Of a stretch of 64,000 nucleotides of DNA, positions 1 to 6,283 are shown one piece after another (the first letter of the stretch is position 1; every line of letters starts with the position of its first letter). The notes under the pieces were generated by a model, which worked only from the letters and a program-made list of their open reading frames with translations, was not told the origin of the DNA and did no database searches. This DNA comes from Anaerotignum sp. (GTDB taxonomy: Bacteria; Bacillota; Clostridia; Lachnospirales; Anaerotignaceae). The stretch spans positions 62,001 through 126,000 of the forward strand of contig JAHHTU010000002.1 of NCBI GenBank assembly GCA_020024455.1. The letters are read 5' to 3'. The position numbers were made by a program, and so were the translations under genes.

Positions 1-786
1 AATTTCTGTGCAACGGGAACGCAATGCCGCAGGCAATTCTGACGGACTTCTCGTGGTTGCCCCAATCAAACGGAAATCCGCAGGCATACCATTTTGAAAA
101 ATATCATGGATATACGGCGGTATTCTTTGATTGGATTTGCTGTAATAACTGCTTTGAAACCTTGCCACCCTGTCCTCCAACACTTTCAGCAAACGGTTCA
201 TTTGCATGGGGTGCAATTCCCCAATTTCATCAATGAACAAAACACCACCATGTGCCTCACAAACGGCTCCGATTTGCGGCTTTGGAATCCCTGCTTGCCC
301 CAAAGCCCCTGCCCCTTGATAGATGGGGTCATGGACAGAACCAAGCAAAGGGTCTGCGATACTGCGTTCATCAAATTGCAGTGTCGTTGCATCAATTTCC
401 ACAAATTTTGCATCTTTTCCAAAAGGAGAGTGTTGTTTTTGTTTTGCTTCTTCCAATACCAAACGGGCAGCAGCCGTTTTCCCTACCCCCGGCGGGCCAT
501 AAATCAAAATATGTTGTGGATTTGCAGTGCATAATGCTGCTCGCAATGCCCGAATGCCTTTTTCCTGCCCAATCACGTCCTGCAATGACTTGGGGCGTGT
601 TTGTTCCGATAATGGCTCTGTCAATTTTGTTTGTCGCATGGTATATAATTTTTGCATTTCTTTTTCATTTTCTTCCATGGACATTCCTGTGTTGATTTGT
701 TTGCTCTTTCGTGCGTTTCTCCAAAAATACCATGCCCCAAATGTAAAAAACAGCAGTTGTGCAAAAAACAAAAACCATTGGCTCAT
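1..786 (-). CDS. lonB: LonB, ATP-dependent sporulation protease (N-terminal part, runs off the left edge)
   Basis: The reverse strand encodes about 262 residues of a LonB-type membrane-anchored AAA+ protease. Residues 3-22 form one hydrophobic anchor. A basic/acidic linker follows, then the AAA module with RPKSLQDVIGQ near residue 65, Walker A GPPGVGKT at 97-104, and a Walker B stretch with GGVLFIDEIGELHP near 170. These match LonB of Bacillus closely; the C-terminal serine/lysine protease domain would lie outside the window. In spore formers LonB is a forespore protease. I chose the ATG at 786 because AGGAGG at 795-800 sits 8 nt upstream; the in-frame ATG at 792 is only 2 nt from it. The call rests on motif identity and order. 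The protease domain cannot be checked here. Confidence 0.9.
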   Translation of the reverse strand, partial: MSQWFLFFAQLLFFTFGAWYFWRNARKSKQINTGMSMEENEKEMQKLYTMRQTKLTEPLSEQTRPKSLQDVIGQEKGIRALRAALCTANPQHILIYGPPGVGKTAAARLVLEEAKQKQHSPFGKDAKFVEIDATTLQFDERSIADPLLGSVHDPIYQGAGALGQAGIPKPQIGAVCEAHGGVLFIDEIGELHPMQMNRLLKVLEDRVARFQSSYYSKSNQRIPPYIHDIFQNGMPADFRLIGATTRSPSELPAALRSRCTEI

Positions 787-850
787 ATCCATTTCCTCCT
801 TTTTCACATAGAGGTAGTATGTGCCAAATGGTTTTGTCTATACGCATTTT

Positions 851-1366
851 TTATAAAATATCAGTCCCGCTTTCATGTACCCATATTTGTTTGATATGGG
901 TATCTGTTTTTGATGTGGTAAATGCTTCGTCCAATAACTCTTGGTTTTGCAGCCAATCCCTATCTTGCGGTGGTACTGTATGATGATGCTGATGATAATA
1001 CCAACATCTATCATCTATATCCCATTTTTGTGTCTCAAACGCAATCCCATATAATATGACTTGCCAAAAGACCGCCATAACGATAACGCCCACAACCGTG
1101 CCAACACCCACAAAAACCAATGCTGCTCTTGCAAAATTTTTTCGATTTTGATTTTCTTCTTTGCGAAATGCCCAAATACATAGCATGATTATATTGACAA
1201 TTGGAATTGCTGTCACCAAAAACAGCAATACATACTCCCATACTGTCAACGGTTTTGCATCTGCTGTGCATGGTATGGATTGTTTTTGCAACGTTTTGCC
1301 ACACACCACACAATACTTGTCTTGTGCATTGACGACCGCACCGCAATGTATACATTGTTTTTCCAT
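851..1366 (-). CDS. Zinc-ribbon plus membrane-segment protein, function unknown
   Basis: A 171-residue protein of unknown function. It begins with a short zinc ribbon (CIHCG near residue 5 and CVVCGK near residue 20, two CxxC knuckles). Two hydrophobic segments follow, TVWEYVLLFLVTAIPIVNII and a second containing ALVFVGVGTVVGVIVMAVFW, then a polar tail rich in His, Trp and Asp. Zinc-ribbon membrane proteins of this layout are common in Firmicutes and mostly uncharacterised. The start at 1366 is preferred over an upstream in-frame ATG at 1399 because the AAAGGCGG ribosome site lies just before it. It reads towards lonB, about 64 bp away, so the two could be co-transcribed. Confidence 0.6.
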   Translation of the reverse strand: MEKQCIHCGAVVNAQDKYCVVCGKTLQKQSIPCTADAKPLTVWEYVLLFLVTAIPIVNIIMLCIWAFRKEENQNRKNFARAALVFVGVGTVVGVIVMAVFWQVILYGIAFETQKWDIDDRCWYYHQHHHTVPPQDRDWLQNQELLDEAFTTSKTDTHIKQIWVHESGTDIL

Positions 1367-1443
1367 ATCACACCGCCTTTCTATCGCTCTTTTTTTCATT
1401 ATATCACAAAATATATTCCATATTCTGATAAAATTTTTATCTA

Positions 1444-1498
1444 TTGTAAACCATTTTTAATTTAATTGGTTGACTTTTGACTGAAAAAGGCTTATCCT
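1444..1498 (+). promoter_or_regulatory. bioY promoter overlapped by a BirA-like biotin operator
   Basis: TTGTAAACC (1444-1452), a 15-nt AT-only spacer, then GGTTGACTT (1468-1476) form an imperfect inverted repeat. It resembles the BirA operator TTGTAAACC-N15/16-GGTTTACAA, with three mismatches in the right arm. The right arm contains the -35 box TTGACT (1470-1475). After 17 nt comes the -10 box TATCCT (1493-1498). Repressor binding here would block the promoter, which fits biotin repression of the biotin transporter downstream. Confidence 0.6.
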
Positions 1499-1524
1499 CA
1501 AAAACAAAAAAGGAGGTCTTACGC

Positions 1525-2052
1525 ATGACAACAACAAAAACATATACCACAACCGCATTGATGACAGCCGTCATTTGCATACTTGCACCCATCAGTATCC
1601 CCATTCCCGTCAGCCCTGTGGCACTGACACTTTGCACATTCGCCATTTATCTCACTGCTTACATACTGCCCCCAAGGCAGGCACTGGCAAGTGTTGGCTT
1701 ATACTTGCTTTTGGGTGCTATCGGATTGCCTGTTTTTTCTGGTTATGCTGGTGGCATTTCCCGCTTTGCCTCTCCCGGTGGTGGGTATTTAATCGGATAT
1801 CTGTTTTTGATTTCCATCAGTAGTTTTTTTATATACCGCTTTCCAAAACGTGCCTTTTTTCAAATCGGCGGTATGTTTTTGGCAACACTGGTCACATATA
1901 CCATCGGCACTGCTTATATGGCACATCTGACAAATGCCACATTTTTACAAACACTGCCTATGGGTGCTTTGGTATTTTTACCATTGGATACTGTAAAAAT
2001 CATTCTCGCTTATATACTTGGCAACAAAATACAATCACATATTGCTCTTTGA
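1525..2052 (+). CDS. bioY: BioY, biotin ECF transporter substrate-binding subunit
   Basis: A 175-residue, six-helix-type membrane protein of the BioY family, the S component that binds biotin and works with an ECF energy-coupling module or alone. Family signs are the PIPVSPVALTLCTFAIYLTA segment, the GLPVFSGYAGGISRFASPGG loop and the GYLIGY motif. The ATG at 1525 is preceded by AAAAGGAGG at spacing 8; an upstream in-frame start at 1477 would lie inside the -35 region. It stands alone as a single-gene unit with a BirA-like operator upstream. No biotin synthesis genes or ECF module are in the window, which suggests salvage from outside, but their absence from the genome cannot be judged. Confidence 0.9.
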   Translation: MTTTKTYTTTALMTAVICILAPISIPIPVSPVALTLCTFAIYLTAYILPPRQALASVGLYLLLGAIGLPVFSGYAGGISRFASPGGGYLIGYLFLISISSFFIYRFPKRAFFQIGGMFLATLVTYTIGTAYMAHLTNATFLQTLPMGALVFLPLDTVKIILAYILGNKIQSHIAL

Positions 2053-2096
2053 CACATCACTTGCTTACAAAAAATGTTTTTTTATCAAATAAGGAC

Positions 2097-2125
2097 TTGA
2101 CTGTCATTTTACAAGCACATATACT
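2097..2125 (+). promoter_or_regulatory. Strong sigma-A-type promoter of the mgtE leader and operon
   Basis: TTGACT (2097-2102) and TATACT (2120-2125) are separated by exactly 17 nt, close to the consensus housekeeping promoter. Transcription would start near 2132. That gives an unusually long 5' leader of about 240 nt before the first mgtE. Confidence 0.75.
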
Positions 2126-2162
2126 TAGATAAGAAAACGAATGTCAGGGAGGTGAACCACAT

Positions 2163-2258
2163 ATGGATAATAACGACGAAAGTATCCCTTTGGGAGACGA
2201 GCGACCGTATCAAAACAACGAACAGGATATCCATAGGTTCACCTTCTATCATATGTGA
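2163..2258 (+). CDS. 31-residue acidic leader peptide upstream of mgtE
   Basis: A short ORF with a good ribosome site (GGGAGG at 2147-2152) and an ATG at 2163. It encodes MDNNDESIPLGDERPYQ followed by 14 more residues and stops at TGA 2256-2258. Seven of the first 22 residues are Asp or Glu, two are Pro and four are Asn, so the nascent N-terminus is strongly acidic. Acidic/proline-rich N-termini of leader peptides such as MgtL in enterobacteria are known to destabilise ribosomes at low magnesium and thereby control magnesium transporter genes. This peptide sits in the same position ahead of mgtE, and its start and stop codons both lie inside the alternative RNA stems. The ORF is seen directly; the magnesium-sensing role is inferred. 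Confidence 0.5.
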   Translation: MDNNDESIPLGDERPYQNNEQDIHRFTFYHM

Positions 2259-2316
2259 ACCTTTGTTTGGCGTGCTTTTTTCAAAAAATACGACATCTGG
2301 ATATCTTTTTCTGTTG

Positions 2317-2350
2317 ACACTTTTGATATGGACAATAAGTGTTTTTTTAT
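2317..2350 (+). terminator. Terminator-like hairpin inside the mgtE leader
   Basis: ACACTTTTG (2317-2325) pairs with CAATAAGTGT (2333-2342), with one bulged base, and is followed directly by a run of seven T. It lies 23 nt before the first mgtE start, so it would act as an attenuator rather than an end of operon. The stem is AT-rich and modest in strength. Confidence 0.5.
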
Positions 2351-2372
2351 TGTCTAAAAAGGGGTGAATACA

Positions 2373-3725
2373 ATGGAGGAAATACAAGAACTTTTTGACC
2401 ATCTCAACCAACTGATGAATGATGGTGCTTATATTGCATTGAAAAAAGAATTAAACCACCAAAACGCTGCCGATTTGGCAGAATATTTTGAAGAATTGAC
2501 CGCAGAAAAACAGCTTTTTGTTTTTCGTTTGTTGACCAAAGACATGGCGGCAGAAGTGTTTTCTTATATGGACAATGACACACAGGAACATATTGTCCAT
2601 TCCATTACAGATAAAGAAGTCCGAAACATTGTAGATGAAATGTTTTTGGACGATACCGTAGACTTTTTGGAAGAAGCACCTGCCAATCTGGTGAAAAAAG
2701 TGTTGCGAAACACCGATGCACAAACCAGAGCATTGATTAACCGTTTTTTGAATTATCCCGAAAACTCTGCCGGCAGTTTGATGACCATTGAACTTGTCAA
2801 ATTGCGTGGCGGCATGACGGTTGCCGCCGCCATGCAACAAATCAAACGCACAGGCACTGATAAAGAAACCATATACACTTGTTATGTCATTGATGAATAC
2901 CGCAAACTCATTGGGGTGATTCCTTTGCGTACACTCATTTGTGCCAAAGATGACCAGCTGGTGCAAGATTTGATGGAAGAAGATGTGGTTTCTGTGCATA
3001 CCACATACGACCAAGAAGAAGTTGCCAATATATTCAAAAAATACAACTGGATGGCTCTGCCTGTCACCGATTTGGAAAACCGTTTGGTGGGTATCATCAC
3101 CGTTGACGACATTGTCGATGTCATCGAACAGGAAACCACAGAAGATATGGAAAAAATGGCGGCATTGTTGCCTTCCGATGAAGAATATCTCAAAACACCT
3201 GTATTGAAATTGGCAAAAAACCGTATTGTGTGGCTTTGTGCATTGATGATATCCGGTACACTCAGCGGTCTGGTGATTGGGCGATATGAGGCATTGCTAA
3301 CCACAGCGGTTGTCCTCTCCAACTTTATTCCCATCATCACCGATACAGGCGGGAATGCAGGCTCTCAGTCATCTACCATGATTATTCGTGGTATGGCGTT
3401 GGGGGAAATCGAAATCAAAGACGCTTTCAAAGTCATATGGAAAGAATTGCGTGTGGGTGTGCTTTGTGGGGTTGTTTTGGGCATTGTCAATATATTGCGT
3501 ATGACATTTCTCAGTCCAAGCACAGGCTTTGCGGTTGATTTTACCGTTTCTTTGAGTATGGCAGCCGTTGTCGTGCTTTCCAAAACCATTGGTTGCACAT
3601 TGCCCATATTGGCAAAATTGGTAAAAGTCGACCCTGCCATGATGGCAGGCCCATTGATTTCCACATTGGTCGATGCCATTGCCCTCATTATTTATTTTAA
3701 CATTGCAGCCATATTTGTATTATAA
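2373..3725 (+). CDS. mgtE: MgtE magnesium transporter, copy 1
   Basis: A 450-residue MgtE-family magnesium channel/transporter. In order it has the acidic N domain (helical repeats such as NAADLAEYFEEL and FLEEAPANLVKK), paired CBS domains around residues 130-255 (ETIYTCYVIDEY...LIGVIPLRTL and LVGIITVDDIVDVI), a connecting plug helix with TTEDMEKMAALLPSDEEYL, and five membrane helices from about residue 280 containing DTGGNAGSQSS. In MgtE the N and CBS domains close the pore when cytosolic magnesium is high. The ATG at 2373 follows AAAGGGGTG; a GTG at 2364 lies inside that ribosome site. The stop is 15 nt before a second mgtE, so the pair is one operon behind the leader described above. Confidence 0.95.
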   Translation: MEEIQELFDHLNQLMNDGAYIALKKELNHQNAADLAEYFEELTAEKQLFVFRLLTKDMAAEVFSYMDNDTQEHIVHSITDKEVRNIVDEMFLDDTVDFLEEAPANLVKKVLRNTDAQTRALINRFLNYPENSAGSLMTIELVKLRGGMTVAAAMQQIKRTGTDKETIYTCYVIDEYRKLIGVIPLRTLICAKDDQLVQDLMEEDVVSVHTTYDQEEVANIFKKYNWMALPVTDLENRLVGIITVDDIVDVIEQETTEDMEKMAALLPSDEEYLKTPVLKLAKNRIVWLCALMISGTLSGLVIGRYEALLTTAVVLSNFIPIITDTGGNAGSQSSTMIIRGMALGEIEIKDAFKVIWKELRVGVLCGVVLGIVNILRMTFLSPSTGFAVDFTVSLSMAAVVVLSKTIGCTLPILAKLVKVDPAMMAGPLISTLVDAIALIIYFNIAAIFVL

Positions 3726-3740
3726 AAAGGAGGGGACAGC

Positions 3741-5090
3741 ATGGAACAGGAAAATCAAGCCGTATGGCAAACCTATTTGGAGCAGGGTGCATATTTGGCA
3801 TTACGCACTGCATTGAACGAACAAAATCCTGCGGACGTGGCAGAATTTCTGGAAGAACTGCATGACGAAAAACTGTTGTTTGTGTTTCGTCTGCTGACAA
3901 AAGATATTGCCGCAGAAGCCTTTTCTTTTTTGGATAACGATACACAGGAAATGCTGGTCACCTCTATCAGTGACAGCGAAGTACAGAATATTGTGGATAA
4001 TATGTATTTGGACGATACCATTGACTTTTTGGAGGAAGCTCCTGCCAATTTGGTGGAAAAGGTGTTGCGTAATACAGACCGTCAAACCAGACAACTGATT
4101 AACCAATTTCTGCATTATCCGGAAAACTCTGCCGGTAGTTTGATGACCGTAGAATATGTGTATCTGTATAAAAACATGACCGCACAACGGGCAATGGAAA
4201 TCATACGCCAAACAGGTTTGGACAAAGAAACCATATACACCTGTTATGTCATTGATAATCAGAAACATCTTGTAGGTGTATTGCCACTGCGTACATTGCT
4301 TTTGGCAGATGAGCAAGTGCAAATCTCATCATTGATGGAAGATGATGTCATATCCATTCCAACATTAGCCGACCAAGAGGAGGCGGCACACCTCTTTCGG
4401 AAATATAGTTTTATTGCCCTGCCTGTGGTTGATGGGGAAAACCGCTTGGTGGGTATCATCACCGTTGATGATATTGTGGACGTCATCGACGAAGAAACCA
4501 CAGAAGATATGGAAAAAATGGCAGCATTGTTGCCCTCTGATGAAGAATATCTCAAAACATCTGTGGTCAAATTGGCAAGAAACCGTATTGTGTGGCTTTG
4601 TATCCTGATGGTATCCGGTACGTTGAGTAGTTTTATCATTGGTATGTATCAAAGTATATTAGACGAAGTGGTGGTTTTGTCTACATTTATCCCCATATTG
4701 ACAGGTACAGGGGGGAATGCAGGCTCGCAAGCCTCTGCCATGATTATTCGTGGTATGGCATTGGGAGAAGTCCGCCCCAGAGATATTTTTCGTGTGTTAA
4801 GCAAAGAAGTGCAAGTCGGTTTGATTTGCGGGGTGTTGCTTGCGGCACTGAATTTTTGCAAACAAACCATATTCAGTCCGTCAACGGATATTATGGTGGA
4901 TTTGACCGTTTCTGTGAGTATGGGGCTTGTGGTTGTGGTGGCAAAAGCCATGGGGTGTATGCTCCCGATATTGGCAAAAGTTTGCCGTCTGGACCCAGCC
5001 ATCATGGCAGGGCCACTCATTACCACAGTGGTAGACGCTGTGGCATTGTTGATATTCTTCCATGTGGCACAATGGCTCGTACTTGCATAA
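3741..5090 (+). CDS. mgtE: MgtE magnesium transporter, copy 2 (tandem paralog)
   Basis: A 449-residue paralog of the gene just upstream, with the same domain order: acidic N domain, two CBS domains (ETIYTCYVIDNQ, LVGIITVDDIVDVI), plug helix TTEDMEKMAALLPSDEEYL and the five-helix pore region with GTGGNAGSQAS. The two proteins are very similar over their whole length, including identical blocks in the CBS and plug regions, but differ enough to be an old duplication. The ATG has AAAAAGGAGGGG upstream. It has no promoter of its own, so it depends on the leader-controlled promoter at 2097. Two neighbouring copies could form homo- or heterodimers, since MgtE works as a dimer; that is a guess. Confidence 0.95.
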   Translation: MEQENQAVWQTYLEQGAYLALRTALNEQNPADVAEFLEELHDEKLLFVFRLLTKDIAAEAFSFLDNDTQEMLVTSISDSEVQNIVDNMYLDDTIDFLEEAPANLVEKVLRNTDRQTRQLINQFLHYPENSAGSLMTVEYVYLYKNMTAQRAMEIIRQTGLDKETIYTCYVIDNQKHLVGVLPLRTLLLADEQVQISSLMEDDVISIPTLADQEEAAHLFRKYSFIALPVVDGENRLVGIITVDDIVDVIDEETTEDMEKMAALLPSDEEYLKTSVVKLARNRIVWLCILMVSGTLSSFIIGMYQSILDEVVVLSTFIPILTGTGGNAGSQASAMIIRGMALGEVRPRDIFRVLSKEVQVGLICGVLLAALNFCKQTIFSPSTDIMVDLTVSVSMGLVVVVAKAMGCMLPILAKVCRLDPAIMAGPLITTVVDAVALLIFFHVAQWLVLA

Positions 5091-5091
5091 A

Positions 5092-5134
5092 AAAGAAGCG
5101 TTACACATCATTTGTGAACGCTTCTTTTTCTTTA
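5092..5134 (+). terminator. Terminator of the mgtE operon
   Basis: AAAGAAGCGTT (5092-5102) pairs perfectly with AACGCTTCTTT (5117-5127), with an additional inner CAC/GTG pairing, followed by a T-rich run. It starts directly after the stop codon of the second mgtE. Confidence 0.85.
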
Positions 5135-5166
5135 TTTTGAAATCCTAAAAATCATGATAGAGTTTA

Positions 5167-5577
5167 TTAGTTTTCTCTTTGTACAATACGATAATCAAAT
5201 GTAATTGTTCCACCATTTCCATCTGATGGCACTGCCATAAACTCATAAATTCTTGTTACTTTACCTACTTTCGCAGAAATATGCCCATTTTTTCCTGGTT
5301 TAATCACTCTTGCACCCTCTCCATCAATCGTAATGGTTATACTTTTATCTCCTGTATTATCTATCCAAAAATTCACATACTCCCCATTATTCCTATACAA
5401 TTTGTGCAGTTGTGAAAATGTATCATCATCAGAATAAGAACCTTTACTGATATCTTTTGAATGCACCATATCATTTGTCTGTTCTTGTTTCGTTGGGGCT
5501 TCTGTTGATGCTGTTGGTTCTGTATTTGCACACGCAGACAACACCATGATACCCATAGACAACATCGCTATCATCAT
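5167..5577 (-). CDS. Small lipoprotein, downstream copy; nonsense mutation at the original codon 2
   Basis: This copy of a small secreted lipoprotein has its original start ATG at 5592, behind GAAAGGGG, followed immediately by TAA (5587-5589) where the other copy has CAA. The open frame can only be used from the ATG-ATG at 5577, five codons later; stop and restart are 9 nt apart, so re-initiation is possible. From there the signal peptide MMIAMLSMGIMVLSAC keeps its hydrophobic core and LSAC lipobox but loses the basic n-region (QYKK) of the intact copy. The mature part has a Thr/Glu/Gln-rich linker and a beta-rich domain with WIDNTGDKSITITIDG. The end differs (QREN versus QRDNE) because the repeat boundary falls there. 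It may be a pseudogene or weakly expressed. Confidence 0.6.
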   Translation of the reverse strand: MMIAMLSMGIMVLSACANTEPTASTEAPTKQEQTNDMVHSKDISKGSYSDDDTFSQLHKLYRNNGEYVNFWIDNTGDKSITITIDGEGARVIKPGKNGHISAKVGKVTRIYEFMAVPSDGNGGTITFDYRIVQREN

Positions 5578-5608
5578 TTTTTTATATTACATGACAATTA
5601 CCCCTTTC
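5174..5608. repeat. 435-bp direct repeat, unit 1
   Basis: Unit 1 of a direct repeat whose second unit is 5740-6174 (offset 566 bp, no gaps). By eye I find only two differences: one silent change in an Arg codon near the 3' end of the gene, and the CAA-to-TAA change at codon 2. Flanking sequence diverges sharply on both sides, apart from the promoter elements. Confidence 0.85.
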
Positions 5609-5657
5609 TTGTTTGAAAATCATATTGAATATTTCTTTGTGTCTTTACTGCATCTTC

Positions 5658-5686
5658 ATACTATCAGAAAGATAAATGTCCGTCAA
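5658..5686 (-). promoter_or_regulatory. Promoter of lipoprotein copy 1
   Basis: On the minus strand TTGACG (5681-5686) and TAGTAT (5658-5663) are 17 nt apart. The TTGACGGACAT block is shared with the promoter of the other copy, although the DNA between promoter and gene is different and longer here. Each copy therefore has its own promoter. Confidence 0.55.
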
Positions 5687-5729
5687 TGATAAACATCGAC
5701 GTACATTTTATCACTTTTTGTGATATTTT

Positions 5730-6158
5730 TTATTCATTATCTCTTTGTACAATGCGATAATCAAATGTAATTGTTCCACCATTTCCATCTGATGGCACTG
5801 CCATAAACTCATAAATTCTTGTTACTTTACCTACTTTCGCAGAAATATGCCCATTTTTTCCTGGTTTAATCACTCTTGCACCCTCTCCATCAATCGTAAT
5901 GGTTATACTTTTATCTCCTGTATTATCTATCCAAAAATTCACATACTCCCCATTATTCCTATACAATTTGTGCAGTTGTGAAAATGTATCATCATCAGAA
6001 TAAGAACCTTTACTGATATCTTTTGAATGCACCATATCATTTGTCTGTTCTTGTTTCGTTGGGGCTTCTGTTGATGCTGTTGGTTCTGTATTTGCACACG
6101 CAGACAACACCATGATACCCATAGACAACATCGCTATCATCATTTTTTTATATTGCAT
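5730..6158 (-). CDS. Small secreted lipoprotein, intact copy
   Basis: A 142-residue lipoprotein of unknown function. MQYKKMMIAMLSMGIMVLSAC is a complete type II signal peptide with a basic n-region, hydrophobic core and LSAC lipobox, so the protein should be anchored to the outer face of the membrane. After a Thr/Glu/Gln linker the mature domain contains LHKLYRNNGEYVNFWIDN, ITITIDGEGARVIKPGKNG and GGTITFDYRIVQ, which looks like a small beta-sandwich. I do not recognise a family. The start at 6158 follows GAAAGGGG at spacing 8; an upstream in-frame ATG at 6206 lies between promoter and ribosome site. It is the parent-like member of a nearly identical tandem pair. Confidence 0.75.
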   Translation of the reverse strand: MQYKKMMIAMLSMGIMVLSACANTEPTASTEAPTKQEQTNDMVHSKDISKGSYSDDDTFSQLHKLYRNNGEYVNFWIDNTGDKSITITIDGEGARVIKPGKNGHISAKVGKVTRIYEFMAVPSDGNGGTITFDYRIVQRDNE

Positions 6159-6174
6159 GACAATTACCCCTTTC
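5740..6174. repeat. 435-bp direct repeat, unit 2
   Basis: Second unit of the direct repeat (see 5174-5608). It covers the lipoprotein coding region and its ribosome site. Confidence 0.85.
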
Positions 6175-6196
6175 CTATCAATTTTTGTATATCTGT

Positions 6197-6225
6197 ATCG
6201 TATCAAACAGAAATATGTCCGTCAA
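6197..6225 (-). promoter_or_regulatory. Promoter of lipoprotein copy 2
   Basis: On the minus strand TTGACG (6220-6225) and TACGAT (6197-6202) are spaced 17 nt apart, upstream of the intact lipoprotein gene. Confidence 0.55.
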
Positions 6226-6245
6226 TGGCAATCACACATGGCATC

Positions 6246-6281
6246 AAAAAATCCCCTGTATGCCACACATACAGAGGATTT
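6246..6281 (-). terminator. Terminator after dnaB
   Basis: On the minus strand AAATCCTCTGTATG (6281-6268) pairs with CATACAGGGGATTT (6262-6249), with one mismatch or G-U pair, then runs into T. It lies directly after the dnaB stop and closes the long minus-strand housekeeping block. Confidence 0.85.
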
Positions 6282-6283
6282 CC

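Larger units (their letters stand above)
2132..2372 (+). promoter_or_regulatory. mgtE leader RNA with mutually exclusive pairings (candidate attenuator)
   Basis: Three segments can pair in alternative ways. Segment 1 (AGGTGAACC, 2150-2158, next to CACATATG, 2158-2165) holds the ribosome site and start codon of a short ORF. Segment 2 is GGTTCACCT (2236-2244). Segment 3 is CATATGTGAACCT (2250-2262) and contains that ORF's stop codon. Segment 2 is perfectly complementary to segment 1 (9 bp) and also to GTGAACCT of segment 3 (8 bp). CACATATG of segment 1 is complementary to CATATGTG of segment 3. A terminator-like hairpin follows at 2317-2348. It does not show the conserved M-box (ykoK) aptamer sequence that I know from mgtE leaders. 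Control by leader translation is an inference. Confidence 0.55.

Noticed and set aside
2132..2372. M-box (ykoK) magnesium riboswitch upstream of mgtE
   Set aside because: The conserved M-box sequence blocks are not visible, and the leader is only about 240 nt with a coding ORF. A covariance-model search would settle it.
5167..5592. Calling lipoprotein copy 1 a definite pseudogene
   Set aside because: The frame after the codon-2 stop is intact, with a usable ATG-ATG 9 nt downstream, so re-initiation cannot be excluded.
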